Source: Marinilabiliales bacterium (GTDB taxonomy: Bacteria > Bacteroidota > Bacteroidia > Bacteroidales > ML635J-15). Taken from it: a stretch of 64,000 nucleotides of DNA. Positions within the stretch are counted from its first letter, which is position 1. Each line of letters starts with the position of its first letter. The stretch covers positions 1 through 64,000 of the forward strand of contig PKTB01000015.1 in NCBI GenBank assembly GCA_002869385.1. The letters run 5' to 3'. Below are positions 41,813 through 53,292 of this stretch, one piece after another. Under the pieces are notes generated by a model, which made no database searches, was not told the DNA's origin, and was given only the letters and a program-made list of their open reading frames with translations. The translations under genes were made by a program, and so were the position numbers.

Positions 41813-44704
41813 ATGGCTTCAGAAGGTAAACAAAAAAGACTTAGCATTGTAGCAAGGGATTTGAATGTTGGAACAAGCACCATCGTACAATTCCTCGAAG
41901 ACAAAGGCTATGAAATTGGGAATAATCCCAATGTTAAAATACCTCTAGAGTGTCTTGAGCTGCTTGACGAAGAGTTTAAAGATTCAAAATCTTTGAAAGA
42001 GAAGGCTATTATTAATTCTGAAAAAGCTAAAGAAACCAAAGAGACGAATCTTTCCGAAGAAAAAGCTCAGGTTGAAGAAAAGGGAATTCAGGACAAAGTA
42101 GAAAAAGCCCAAGAAGAACAAGAATTGGAAAAAACAGAGACGAAAGATTCTGTTGAAGAAGTTAAAGAACTGGTTAAAGAAGAAAAAACCGAAGATTCTG
42201 ACATAAAGAAAAGTGAAGAAGATAAAAAAGAGGCTTCTAAAGAAAACGATAAAGATGGTCCTAAAGTATTAGGAACAATTAATCTTTCAGAGATTAATCA
42301 AAAAACTCGTCCTAAAAGAAAGTCCAAAGAAGAAAAAGAAGCTGAAAAACTTCAAAAAGCTGAAGAGGCTAAAGCAGAAGCTAAAGAACCTCAGGAAAAG
42401 AAAGAAGAAAAGAAAGAAGAAGCTAAACCTTCCGAAACTAAAGTTGAAAAAACAATAGCCAAAGAAGAAAAGCCAAAAGAAGAAGTTGTTTCTGAAGAAA
42501 ACACTGAAGAAAAAGAAGCTATAGAGTTTATTGAAACTAAAGTTGAAAAACTTTCAGGACCAAACGTAGTTGGTAAAATAGACATTGACACTTACTTGAA
42601 GAAACAGGAAGAAACCGAGAAGAAAAAGAAAAAAGAAAAAGAAGAACGTCAGAAACAAAGAGAAAAGGAAAAAGAAGAACGCAAATCAAAGAGAAAACGC
42701 ATCAAGAAAGTTAAAGTTAACATTAACGATGCTAATAATAAAGAATTTGACAATAAGCGCAAGAGACCAAGTAAAAAGCCAAAGGTAAAAAAAGTTGAAG
42801 TTGACGAGGAAGATGTACAAAGACAAATTAAGGAAACTCTTGCTAGATTAACATCTCCAAAACAAAAATCTAAAACTTCTAAGCACCGTCGTGAAAAACG
42901 TGATCTTGTTTCTCAGAAAAAACAAGAAGCGGCAGAAAAGATGGAAGCAGAAAAGAACATTTTGAAAGTAACAGAATTTGTTTCTGTTAGTGAGCTTTCA
43001 ACAATGATGAATGTACCTGCTACAAACCTTATTGCTACTTGTATGAGCCTTGGTTTGTTTGTATCTATCAACCAAAGACTAGATGCTGAAACAATGGCGC
43101 TTGTTGCTGATGAGTATGGATATAAAGTTGAATTTGTAAGCGCTGAAGTTCTTAGCGAAATTGAAGAAGTTGAGGATGCTCCTGAAACACTTCAAACTCG
43201 TCCGCCAATAGTAACAGTTATGGGTCACGTCGACCACGGTAAAACAAAACTACTTGATCAAATCAGAAAAACTAACGTTGTTGCCGGTGAAGCAGGTGGT
43301 ATTACCCAGCATATAGGTGCTTACAGCGTTAATCTTGATGATGGAAGAGTTATTACTTTCCTAGATACTCCTGGTCACGAAGCATTTACTGCTATGCGTG
43401 CTCGTGGTGCACAAATTACAGACGTTGCAATTATCGTTATCGCCGCTGATGATAGCATAATGCCTCAAACTATTGAAGCGATAAACCACGCATCAGCTGC
43501 TGGTGTACCAATCGTTTTTGCAATAAATAAAATAGATAAACCTGCAGCAAATCCTGATAAAATCAGAGAGGAGCTTTCTAATATGAATTATCTTGTTGAA
43601 GAATGGGGTGGAAAATATCAATCCCAGGAAATATCAGCAAAACAAGGCATTAATATTGAAGATCTACTTGAAAAAGTACTTCTTGAATCAGAAATGCTTG
43701 ATCTCAAAGCTAATCCTGATAAGAATGCTGTCGGTGCCGTAATTGAATCTTCACTTGATAAAGGTCGTGGATATGTTTCTACTCTATTAGTTCAATCAGG
43801 AACATTAAAAATTGGTGATATTTTATTAGCCGGATGCCAAACTGGTAGAGTAAAAGCAATGTACAACGAAAGAGGTCAAAAAATTTACATAGCTGGTCCA
43901 TCCACTCCGGTACTGGTACTTGGTTTAAATGGTGCACCACAAGCAGGTGATAAATTTAATGTCCTTGATACAGATCACGAAGCTAGAAATCTTGCAAATA
44001 AGAGATTACAATTACAACGTGAGCAAGGATTAAGAACTCAAAAACATATCACACTTGATGAAATCGGTCGCCGTTTAGCTCTAGGTGATTTCAACGAAAT
44101 TAATATCATCGTTAAAGGTGATGTTGATGGATCTGTTGAAGCTCTAGCTGATTCATTAATCAAACTTTCTAAAGATAACTTTGCTGTTAATATCATACAT
44201 AAAGCTGTAGGTCAAATTTCAGAATCTGATGTAATGTTGGCTACGGCCTCTAATGCAATTATCGTTGGTTTCCAAGTACGTCCTTCAAGCCACGCTCGTA
44301 AAGTTGCTGAGAAAGAAGAGATAGAAATCAGACTATACTCAATCATCTATGATGCAATTAACGAAATCAAAGATGCTATGGAAGGTATGTTGTCTCCTAC
44401 TCTTAAAGAAAGTATTACCGGTTCTGCATAAATCCGAGAAACTTTCAAAATTACTAAAGTTGGAACAATCGCTGGATGTATGGTTACTGATGGTAAAATC
44501 TTCAAGAAATCTAAAGTCAGACTTATTCGTGACGGTATCGTTATCTACTCAGGCGAGCTTGGTAGCTTAAAGAGATTTAAAGATGATGTTAAAGAAGTAA
44601 GTTCTGGTTACGAATGTGGTCTTAATATTGATAAATTTAACGATATCAAAGTTGGTGATATTGTTGAAGCTTACGAAGAGGTTGAAGTGAAACAAACACT
44701 TTAA
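41813..44704 (+). CDS. infB: Translation initiation factor IF-2, in-frame TAA at codon 873
   Basis: A 963-codon frame. A Lys/Glu-rich N-terminal extension occupies about 60-380. The IF-2N domain is followed by the G domain ([11 protein letters not shown] about 471; [13 protein letters not shown]) and domains II-IV. TAA at 44429-44431 interrupts [27 protein letters not shown]. The frame then runs another 91 codons to TAA 44702-44704, with [20 protein letters not shown] and VEVKQTL, the normal end. Family sequence predicts Glu at the stop. Ending at codon 873 would remove most of the C2 domain that binds initiator tRNA, which should be severely damaging. The stop is therefore suspect. Confidence 0.96.
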
Positions 44705-44718
44705 TCTGACACAATTCT

Positions 44719-45720
44719 ATGTTAAAAATAGGTAATACAGAGTTTGGCGACAAACCCGTATTTCTTGCGCCAATGGAGGATGTAACAGATCCATCCTTTA
44801 GATATATGTGTAAAAAATTCGGAGCCGATTTAATGTTCACCGAATTTATCTCATCCGACGGACTAATCAGAGATGGACGTAAGAGCCTCAAGAAACTTGA
44901 TTTGTACGATTACGAAAGACCTATTGGAATACAAATATATGGACATATTCCGGAAGCAATGGAAAAAGCTGCGGAGATGATAAACGATGTAAACCAGGAA
45001 ATTTTAGACATAAACTATGGTTGTCCTGTTAGAAAAATCGCTACAAGAGGTGCCGGAAGTGGAATGATGCGCAATCTTCCACTAATGAAAGAAATAACAG
45101 ATAGGGTAATCAATGTTTCCAGACACCCTGTTACTGCAAAAACAAGGCTTGGCTGGGATTCAGAATCTAAAAATGTAATGGATGTTGCCTTATTGCTTCA
45201 GGATTGTGGTGTACATGCTTTAACTATTCATGGTAGAACCCGTGCCCAAATGTATAAAGGCGAAGCAGACTGGACTCTTATTGGAGAAGTTAAGCAAAAT
45301 CCGGCAATAAAAATCCCAATAATAGGAAACGGAGATATCACAAGTGGTAAAATAGCAAAAGAAAATTTCGACAAATATGGCGTTGATGCAATAATGATAG
45401 GAAGAGCAGCTATTGGTAAACCATGGATCTTTAAAGAAGTTAAACACTATCTCGAAACCGGCGAAGAACTACCTCCTCCGGGAGTAATTGAAAGAGTTGA
45501 GTATGCACGAGAACATCTCGAAAAATCTATAGAATTTAAAGAAGATAAACGTGGCGTTTATGAAATGAGAAGACACTTTGCTTTATATTTTAAATCTATT
45601 CCAAACTTTAAAGAAACCAGATTAAAATTACTAACCGCAATGGAAATAGATGAAATAAAGAAAATACTTGATTTTATCGAATCCGAATTTGGTGGAGTAG
45701 ATTTAGTTCCTCAGAATTAA
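44719..45720 (+). CDS. dusB: tRNA-dihydrouridine synthase
   Basis: A 333-residue FMN-dependent TIM-barrel enzyme that reduces uridines in tRNA D-loops. Motifs are PVFLAPMEDVTDPSFRYMCK (FMN site), the catalytic Cys in INYGCPVRKIATRGAGSGMM, LTIHGRTRAQMYKGEADW, and NGDITSG / IMIGRAAIGKPWIF. The subfamily (DusB-like) is likely but not certain. It lies 14 bp after the true end of infB on the same strand, probably in the same transcript. Confidence 0.94.
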   Translation: MLKIGNTEFGDKPVFLAPMEDVTDPSFRYMCKKFGADLMFTEFISSDGLIRDGRKSLKKLDLYDYERPIGIQIYGHIPEAMEKAAEMINDVNQEILDINYGCPVRKIATRGAGSGMMRNLPLMKEITDRVINVSRHPVTAKTRLGWDSESKNVMDVALLLQDCGVHALTIHGRTRAQMYKGEADWTLIGEVKQNPAIKIPIIGNGDITSGKIAKENFDKYGVDAIMIGRAAIGKPWIFKEVKHYLETGEELPPPGVIERVEYAREHLEKSIEFKEDKRGVYEMRRHFALYFKSIPNFKETRLKLLTAMEIDEIKKILDFIESEFGGVDLVPQN

Positions 45721-45766
45721 GCACTATCTAACAAGTAACTCTACAAACAAGTAGTAGATATAATAT

Positions 45767-46510
45767 TTATTTCTTTAAAACTCTACGTGTAAAAGTTCCA
45801 TCATCTGTTTTCAATCTAATAAAATACATTCCATTAGCTTGATTTGAAATATCCAGTCTTTCTTCAGAGCTTTCCATTACTTTTTTCCCAGCAACATTCC
45901 AAACTTCAACATTGATAAGCCCTTCAGCATTTACTTCAATAATCCCTGTTGTAGGATTTGGCAATACAGTAATCTTACTTAAAGTTTCTTCATTAATTGC
46001 GTTATCACTTGGAGCCCAAGAAAAAACTATATCAGAAAAACTTGGAACATCAGATGGTGTCTGACTATCATCTGCATCTGCTTTTGTAAAAGTAAAATAT
46101 GAGTAATTCCCAGTAGCATTTTTATCAGTTAACTCCATACACAATCTGTATGTACCATCTGCAACATCATTCCCTTGATAATTAGTTCCATCCCACGAAC
46201 AGGTTCTTGTACCATGAGTGTTTACTGTTGACCCGGTAATTGCATCTGTTGTATTATATGCTACGCCTGCTGCACTGGTTGAATTTTTCCAATTTGTAAG
46301 ATATATACGATACATTTGAGCATAAGAAAGTAAGGTTTTTACAAAATTCCCTTCAGAATCTTCAACCCATATAACAACACAATTCCTTGGTGAGTATTGC
46401 CCTCCTGCCTCACTTGTTGAAACACTAACATCAAGTTCTCCTCCAGTTTGAGCAAAACCAATTACTGAAAATAACGCACCTGCAATTAATAGTAAAATTC
46501 TCTTCATCAA
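45767..46510 (-). CDS. T9SS-sorted DUF2271-like secreted protein
   Basis: A 247-residue protein. A signal peptide ends near IGFAQTG (ATG 46510 or 46507). The body has a DUF2271-like pattern: SPRNCVVIWVEDSEGNFVKT, TTDAITGST, SWDGTNYQGNDVADGTYRLC. The C-terminus is a type A sorting domain (ITVLPNPTTGIIEVNAEG, NGMYFIRLKTDDGTFTRRVL). DUF2271 proteins are often linked to FMN-binding redox systems; the role here is not known. Confidence 0.82.
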   Translation of the reverse strand: MMKRILLLIAGALFSVIGFAQTGGELDVSVSTSEAGGQYSPRNCVVIWVEDSEGNFVKTLLSYAQMYRIYLTNWKNSTSAAGVAYNTTDAITGSTVNTHGTRTCSWDGTNYQGNDVADGTYRLCMELTDKNATGNYSYFTFTKADADDSQTPSDVPSFSDIVFSWAPSDNAINEETLSKITVLPNPTTGIIEVNAEGLINVEVWNVAGKKVMESSEERLDISNQANGMYFIRLKTDDGTFTRRVLKK

Positions 46511-46801
46511 ATTTAATTTTAATAGTTTCTACCTGCTTATTTTAACAGTAAACAATTTTTGATAAAATTATGTTTACTATTTTTTTAATAAAATAGATAT
46601 CAATATTAACTAAAATATATCAATTGAATTAAAGTTTCAAGATGTAATTTTTAAATAATAGGTTGCAAAGTAACATCAAAGTACTTAAATCGGGTATATC
46701 AGTATACTTTTATATAATTTACTAATGATTTCTATAAAATTAGAATTGATATAAATTACTAATTATATTTTATGTAACTTAGTTTCAAATAATTAATAGC
46801 T

Positions 46802-49462
46802 ATGAGACGTCTTATTTTTTTCTCAGTATTTACAATTTTAATCTTACCAAATCTGTTTTCACATGTACACACTACATATCTATGGCATTTACAACAACCT
46901 ATTTATTGGCCGGCACAGAGTGTCTGGGATGCAAACAGATATCAATCGGTTTGGGAATCGCATTGGAGAAAGTTTAATGCTGGTGAGGAACATCCACAAA
47001 ACGATCTTCAGGATATATTTGGAAAAGCTGACCGAGTTGCCGTTTATCAGTACAGATGTAAAGATGCTGTACAAACTTTAACCGGATACAGTGAAGCAGG
47101 CGCCCAAGTAAATTACAGCGGCTGTCTTATTGAAAATATAAACTCCTTAGCTAACGCTGGAGAGTGGGGATATTATTCAGGTTGGGAAAATAGTTTTGTC
47201 GAAGCTCGTGAATGGACTACCAGTGGCGGAAAACCACGTATGGATATTGTTGGATTTACTTATCATCATGCATTAACACCATTAATAAGTGATTATGTAT
47301 TAGCAAAAGAAATAGAAGCTCACAAAGAAATTTATGCAAATACTTTTGGCACATCTCCGGAATACTCTAAAGGATATTGGCCTGCTGAGTGTTCTTTTAG
47401 TGAAAGAAGTATAAAAGTTCTGGTTGAACAAGGATTTGAATGGTCAGTTATTGCGAACTCTCACCTTGCAAGAACTTTAAATGATTACCCTTTAACTTAT
47501 GGAACAAACGGATGCAATATTGATCCTCCAAACAGGGCTGATGTTGTAAGCACAACTGGAAATAACTGGTGGAGCGGTCAGATTGACGGACGAGGAGGCA
47601 CTTTTGCAGCACCTTATTGTTATCAGGCTCATAAAGCACAATATGTTGACCCCGAAACAGGAACCGAATATAAAATAACTGTTGTACCAATGGCAGATGT
47701 TTTAAGCTATCAAAATGGATACGGAACAATGGGAACCGGAGATATTGATGCAAATATTGCACCTTATAATGATGGCTCTCAACCATGTATAATTCTTATG
47801 GCTCACGATGGAGATAATGCCTGGGGTGGTGGTTACGATTATTATCTAAATTCTGTTCCCGGTTTTGCAGGCTCTGCTGCCGGACAAGGATATGTGCCAA
47901 CAACTATTCAGCAATTTTTAACAGACCATCCTGTACCCGAAAGCGACATTGTTCATGTGGAAGATGGCTCATGGGTAAATGCAGCTAACGATTGGGGACA
48001 TCCGCAATTTATAAATTGGTTTTGGCCAATGTATGATACCAATTATGATTTCGATCCTAATGGTTGGACAGAAGATGCAAGAAACTGGGCAGTGCTCACA
48101 GCTGCAGAAAATCACGTTGTGATGGCTGAACAACTTACAGGAAGTGTAGATATAAATGACATTGTATATCCTACATCCGGATCGAGTAATGCCGAAAAGG
48201 CATGGCACCACTTACTACCGGGTTATACAAGCGGTTATATGTATTACGGAACTTCTCTGGATATGGAGGTAAAGCAAACTGTTGCTGCTAACCTTGCTGT
48301 GAGTTATGCAAATATAGTAATTGATGCAAATCCCGGTGTTGATAACACCGAACCATCTGTTATGATTCCTCAAAGATATCCTTATAACCCGGGAGGCATT
48401 GGTTTTGGCCCTAATTATGGATATTCACAGCATGAAAACTCAAGTGATTTCTTTGTCTGGACGTTCGCTTATGATGTTTCCGGAATTCAATCTGCTGAAT
48501 TAAAATACCGTGTCGATTATGATGGAATAAACTCACTCGATGATAACGAAAACGATACTTATTCTGGTGGTAGTGGTGTAAGTAGTTGGTATTCTATAAG
48601 TATGTCTGAACGAACATTCCCAACCGATAATATTACAGGAAATCCTGAAATTGATTTCTTTGTTTTACCTGACTATATTGCTAATGAGTTTTATGCTGAA
48701 ATAACTGAATTAAGTGATACTTTAGTTGATTATTATGTAGAAATTACGGATAATTACGGCAATGTTAACAAAACACCCATTCAGCATGTATGGATAGGAT
48801 CTTATTCAGGTGGAAGCTCGCAGGATGGTGTTTACTGGACTCCGGAAAATCCCGATCTAAATGATGTTATTACTGTTCATGTCAATAATGTTACTCAAGG
48901 TGGCAAAATGCACTGGGGTGTTAACAATGAAGGCTCGAATTGGAACACTCCTGACGAAGCATACTGGCCATCAGGCTCTTATCTTTTTGGTGGGACAGGT
49001 CCTGCAATAGAGTCTGCATTTGACGGTCCAACAGATAATGAACTAACACTTGAGATTGGACCTTTTAACGATCCCGCACAAGTAGTTGAAACTATTGCAT
49101 TTGTTGTTCATTATAATGATGATTCTTGGGATAATAATAATGGTTCTGATTATCACATTACAATAGACAACAATCAATCGGATAATATAAATCAAAGTCT
49201 TACTCAAGAAAAGCAAATTGTTGTTTATCCAAATCCAACAGATGGTGAAATAATGATTAAAGCAAGTGTAAACAGAAATGGAAACTGCAATTTTACCGGA
49301 CATATTATTACAATTAATGGGGAAACAGTGAAACCGCTTAGCTTCTCTGGCAACTCTATACATACTGATGTTTCAGATTTAAAGAACGGAATGTATTTCG
49401 TAAGGATTTTCGATCATAATACCAGAAAATATCTTTACGAAAAGTTTATTGTAAATAAATAA
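46802..49462 (+). CDS. Glycoside hydrolase family 57-like secreted enzyme with T9SS domain
   Basis: An 886-residue protein. A signal peptide (about 1-20) precedes a GH57-like barrel with HTTYLWHLQQPIYWP, YWPAECSFSERSI (candidate nucleophile Glu near 203) and LMAHDGDNAWGGGYDYYL. Beta-rich domains follow (about 500-780), and a type A sorting domain ends the protein (IVVYPNPTDGEIMIKA, NGMYFVRIFDHNTRKYLYEK). GH57 enzymes act on alpha-glucans such as starch or glycogen, so an extracellular alpha-glucan role is likely. The catalytic residues are judged from context only. Confidence 0.85.
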   Translation: MRRLIFFSVFTILILPNLFSHVHTTYLWHLQQPIYWPAQSVWDANRYQSVWESHWRKFNAGEEHPQNDLQDIFGKADRVAVYQYRCKDAVQTLTGYSEAGAQVNYSGCLIENINSLANAGEWGYYSGWENSFVEAREWTTSGGKPRMDIVGFTYHHALTPLISDYVLAKEIEAHKEIYANTFGTSPEYSKGYWPAECSFSERSIKVLVEQGFEWSVIANSHLARTLNDYPLTYGTNGCNIDPPNRADVVSTTGNNWWSGQIDGRGGTFAAPYCYQAHKAQYVDPETGTEYKITVVPMADVLSYQNGYGTMGTGDIDANIAPYNDGSQPCIILMAHDGDNAWGGGYDYYLNSVPGFAGSAAGQGYVPTTIQQFLTDHPVPESDIVHVEDGSWVNAANDWGHPQFINWFWPMYDTNYDFDPNGWTEDARNWAVLTAAENHVVMAEQLTGSVDINDIVYPTSGSSNAEKAWHHLLPGYTSGYMYYGTSLDMEVKQTVAANLAVSYANIVIDANPGVDNTEPSVMIPQRYPYNPGGIGFGPNYGYSQHENSSDFFVWTFAYDVSGIQSAELKYRVDYDGINSLDDNENDTYSGGSGVSSWYSISMSERTFPTDNITGNPEIDFFVLPDYIANEFYAEITELSDTLVDYYVEITDNYGNVNKTPIQHVWIGSYSGGSSQDGVYWTPENPDLNDVITVHVNNVTQGGKMHWGVNNEGSNWNTPDEAYWPSGSYLFGGTGPAIESAFDGPTDNELTLEIGPFNDPAQVVETIAFVVHYNDDSWDNNNGSDYHITIDNNQSDNINQSLTQEKQIVVYPNPTDGEIMIKASVNRNGNCNFTGHIITINGETVKPLSFSGNSIHTDVSDLKNGMYFVRIFDHNTRKYLYEKFIVNK

Positions 49463-49491
49463 AACTAATACTTTTACAAAAAATCGTCATT

Positions 49492-50862
49492 ATGAAACAC
49501 ATTTTTATTTCCTGTTTATTCTTCTTTATAATCCTAACATCTTTTTCTCAGACCAAAGAAGACAGTTTATTTGTAAAACAAGTATTTACAGAAGCTCTTG
49601 GGGATTACGAAGCATACGAAAATCTCAGGTATTTATGTAAAAACACAGCAGGAAGAATCTGTGGAACACCAGAAGCTGCTGCTGCAGTTGAGTTTACTTA
49701 TCAAACTATGCGAAATATGGATTTTGACACAGTATATCTTCAAGAAACTATGGTTGCTTCATGGAAAAGAGGAGAAGTCGAAACAGGTAAAATCATCAGT
49801 TCGTATGGCAATTTTGATGTCAATGTGTGTGCCTTAGGCGGTAGTCCCGGTACAGGAAAGGGAGGAATTTTGCAAGAAGTAATTGAAGTAAAAGATATTG
49901 AAGAGCTTGAGGGCTTGTCAAAATCTGAAATAAAAGATAAGATTATATTTTTCAACAATCCATTTACCAATGAGCATTTTTATACTTTTAAATCGTATAG
50001 TGAAGTTGCCAAAAATCGTTATTATGGCCCATCAGTTGCTGCTGAATTAGGAGCAGCAGGAGTACTTGTTAGGTCAATGACACATTTAACAGACAAGAGC
50101 ACACATACCGGTATTACTAAGTATATTGATGTGCAAAATCCAGTTCCATCATTTGCAATTAGCACTTATGACGCAAACATACTTTCCGACTTACTTCTAA
50201 AAGACCAAAATGTTAAAGTTTTCCTTGAATCTCATTGTGAATTGCATGATGATGTTCTTTCCTACAATGTTATTGGAGAAAAGAAAGGAAAGAAAAATCC
50301 AGATAGAATAATAACTGTCGGTGGGCATATCGATGCATGGTACAATGGTGAAGGTGCTCATGATGATGGTGTTGGTTGCATCCAATCAATTGAAGTAGCA
50401 AGGCTACTATTTGAACTTGACATTGAGCTAAATAATACGCTACGCATTGTCATGTTTATTGATGAAGAAATGAATCAGCGTGGTGCTAAAACTTATGCAA
50501 GTGAAACAATATTTGAAGGCGAAGAACACTATTTTGCTTTCGAAAGCGATCGAGGTGGGTTTTCTCCATTGGGCTTTTCTGTTGATGCAGATAGTGGGTT
50601 TATTCAAAACATGAATGTCTGGTTTGGATTACTATACGATTACGGTGTTTATCGTATTGAAGAAGGCTATAGTGGAGTTGATATTTCTCCATTAAAAGAA
50701 CACGAGATTCCACTTGCTTCGCTAATCACAGATTCTCAAAGATATTTTGACTATCAACATGCCGAAACAGATGTTTTTGAGAATGTAAACAGAAGACAAT
50801 TGCAATTAGGTAGTGCAGCTATGACAAGCTTTGTTTATTTTATTGATAAGTATGGGTATTAA
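49492..50862 (+). CDS. M28-family metallopeptidase (carboxypeptidase Q-like)
   Basis: A 456-residue secreted peptidase with a signal peptide ending near TSFSQTK. It has a PA-like insert (about 120-250) and M28 zinc-site motifs IITVGGHIDAWYNGEGAHDDGV... (His about 279, Asp about 291) and IDEEMNQRGAKTY (catalytic Glu-Glu). The residue after HIDAW is Tyr; the family normally has Asp (SWD), and TAC differs from GAC by G to T. It is 29 bp downstream of the GH57 gene and probably co-transcribed. It is likely to release amino acids from peptides in the periplasm or outside the cell. Confidence 0.92.
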   Translation: MKHIFISCLFFFIILTSFSQTKEDSLFVKQVFTEALGDYEAYENLRYLCKNTAGRICGTPEAAAAVEFTYQTMRNMDFDTVYLQETMVASWKRGEVETGKIISSYGNFDVNVCALGGSPGTGKGGILQEVIEVKDIEELEGLSKSEIKDKIIFFNNPFTNEHFYTFKSYSEVAKNRYYGPSVAAELGAAGVLVRSMTHLTDKSTHTGITKYIDVQNPVPSFAISTYDANILSDLLLKDQNVKVFLESHCELHDDVLSYNVIGEKKGKKNPDRIITVGGHIDAWYNGEGAHDDGVGCIQSIEVARLLFELDIELNNTLRIVMFIDEEMNQRGAKTYASETIFEGEEHYFAFESDRGGFSPLGFSVDADSGFIQNMNVWFGLLYDYGVYRIEEGYSGVDISPLKEHEIPLASLITDSQRYFDYQHAETDVFENVNRRQLQLGSAAMTSFVYFIDKYGY

Positions 50863-51063
50863 AAATAAGCTAGCCACTACTATAATCCTCCACTCTTGTT
50901 TCAAGTCGTATTACCAATCTAAAATCTTTGGTTCTAGTATCAAAAAACCTAAACAACTGTCCTCGGTCTAATGTCATAAATCATTAAACAATTATTAAAA
51001 TAATTTGTAGTTTCTATAATTCTATTTTTATAACTTTACAACAAATAATAAATTAATAAAATT

Positions 51064-53190
51064 ATGAACACAAAGCTAGTTTCAACATTAACCCTTTTAA
51101 GTTTTATAATCATGTTTAGTTCATGTAATCAACCCGCAGAAAATAAAGACGATTTAGCAAATAATCCATTATTACAAGAGTGGGAGACTCCATTTGGTGT
51201 GCCTCCATTTGATAAAATCAAGGATGAGCATTATGAACCGGCTTTTGAATTTGCAATGAGCGAACAAAAAGAGAATATTCAAAAAATTATTGATAATTCA
51301 GATGCTCCTACTTTTGAAAACACAATTGTTGCCCTTGAATTTAGTGGACAAACCCTTGCAAAAGTAAGCAGTGTGTTTTATAATATGCTATCCTCAAACA
51401 CATCTGACAGCTTGCAGGCAATTGCTCAACGCATTGCACCAAAAATGTCTAAGCATGGTGACGAAATATCAATGAATGCAGATCTTTTCAATAAAATTGA
51501 AGCCGTTTACTTACAAAAAGATGATTTGAATTTAAACTCAGAGCAAATGATGATTCTCGAAGAAACTTACAAAGGTTTCGTTAATGGTGGGGCAACATTA
51601 AACGATGAAGACAAAAAAAGAATGATGGAAATTAACGAAAAGCTATCATTATTATCTCTACAGTTTGGCGACAATTTACTTGCCGAAACAAACAGTTACA
51701 AGCTAGTTATAGATAATGAAGCTGATCTAAGTGGTTTACCTCAGTCACAAATTGATGCTGCTGCTATAACAGCAAAGGAAAACGGAATGGATGGGAAATG
51801 GGTATTTACATTACAAAACTCAAGCGTGTTGCCATTCCTACAGTATGCTGATAATCGCGAATTACGTAAAGAGATTCAAACAGCTTATGTTAATCGTTGT
51901 AATAATTACAATGAATATGACAACAAAGATATCCTACTAGAAATTGCAACATTAAGAATTGAGAAAGCACAACTTTTGGGATATAATACACATGCTGAAA
52001 GAATTCTTGAAGATAATATGGCCAAAGACCCGGAGAGTGTTTATAATCTATTAAATCAGCTTTGGGGCCCGGCATTGAAAAAAGCAAATGAAGAAGCTGC
52101 TATGTATCGAGCAATGATGAAAAAAGAAGGTATAAATGATGAACTTCAGGCATACGACTGGAGATATTATACAGAAAAAGTTCGTAAAGAAAAATATGAT
52201 CTTGACGAAGAAATGTTAAAGCCATATTTTAAGCTTGAAAATGTAAGAAACGGAGTTTTTGATGTTGCAGGAAAGCTTTTCGGATTACAATTTGTTAAAA
52301 ATGATGATATTACGGTTTATCATAAAGATGTAGAAGCATACGAAGTTCAGGATTTAGATGGAAATCATGTTGCTGTTCTTTATATGGATTATTTCCCAAG
52401 AGAAAGTAAGCGTGGCGGTGCATGGATGAGCGACTTCCGTGGACAATATGTTTATAATGGTGAAAAAGTAAGCCCGATTATTACAATCAATTGTAACTTT
52501 ACAAAACCAACAGAAACTCAACCATCATTGCTAACATTTGATGAAGCATCTACTCTATTTCATGAGTTTGGACATGGCTTACACGGTATGTTATCAGATT
52601 GTTTGTATCCTTCAACCAGCGGAACAAATGTTCCAAGAGATTTTGTTGAGTTACCGTCTCAATTAATGGAAAACTGGGCAGCAGAACACGATGTGTTAAA
52701 AATGTACGCTATACATTACGAAACAGGAGAACCAATTCCTGACGAATTACTTGACAAAATGAAAGCTGCTGGGACATTTAATCAAGGATTTGCTACAACA
52801 GAATACTTAGCTGCTTCTTTTCTTGACTTATACTGGCACAATATGAGCGAAATGAATGAAACAGATGTTCTTGTTGCTTAAAAAACATATTTGGAAAAAC
52901 TAGGCTTAATTCCTGAAATTGTCTCCAGATATCGCAGTACTTATTTTGCTCACATATTCTCAGGTGGATATTAAAGCGGATATTACTCTTATATTTGGAG
53001 CGAAGTTCTGGATTCCGATGTGTTTGGTGCTTTTAAAGAAAATGGACTTTTCGATGAAGAAACAGCTGCTTCTCTTAAAGAAAATATCTACTCAAACGGA
53101 CATAAAGATGATCCAATGACAATGTTTGTTAATTTCAGAGGTCGTGAACCTAAGATTGACGCATTGCTCGAAAAGAGAGGATTGAATTAA
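51064..53190 (+). CDS. dcp: M3-family oligopeptidase (Dcp-like), two in-frame TAA stops
   Basis: A 708-codon frame starts at ATG 51064 with a lipoprotein signal (MFSSCNQP). The zinc motif LFHEFGHGLHG (His500-Glu501-His504) is followed by FVELPSQLMENWA and FNQGFATTEYLAAS. TAA at 52879-52881 (codon 606) interrupts ETDVLVA-stop-KTYLEKLGLIPEI; TAA at 52972-52974 (codon 637) interrupts IFSGGY-stop-SGYYSYIWSEVL. Family sequence predicts Glu at the first (GAA) and Ser at the second (TCA), one G to T and one C to A change. The frame ends at RGREPKIDALLEKRGLN. The peptidase trims short peptides in the periplasm. Confidence 0.94.
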
Positions 53191-53194
53191 AAAA

Positions 53195-53290
53195 ACAGAA
53201 GACAGGGAACAGAAATCAGATGTCAGAGGAAAGAAATTATAATCTGACTTCTGTCCTCTGACTTCTGACTTCAGACCTTTTCCTTCGGTC
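53195..53290. repeat. Dispersed GAAGTCAGA-type inverted repeat between convergent genes
   Basis: AGATGTCAGAGGA (53218-53230) and TCCTCTGACTTCT (53254-53266) pair with one mismatch. Surrounding sequence repeats CTGACTTCTG units. It lies between the 3' ends of the M3 peptidase and the anti-sigma gene. Such tracts recur between genes in Bacteroidota and may end transcripts in both directions. Confidence 0.6.
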
Positions 53291-53292
53291 TT

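Noticed and set aside
44480..44704. Separate 74-residue gene after infB
   Set aside because: It is the C2 domain of IF-2 in the same frame; its apparent start is an internal Met.
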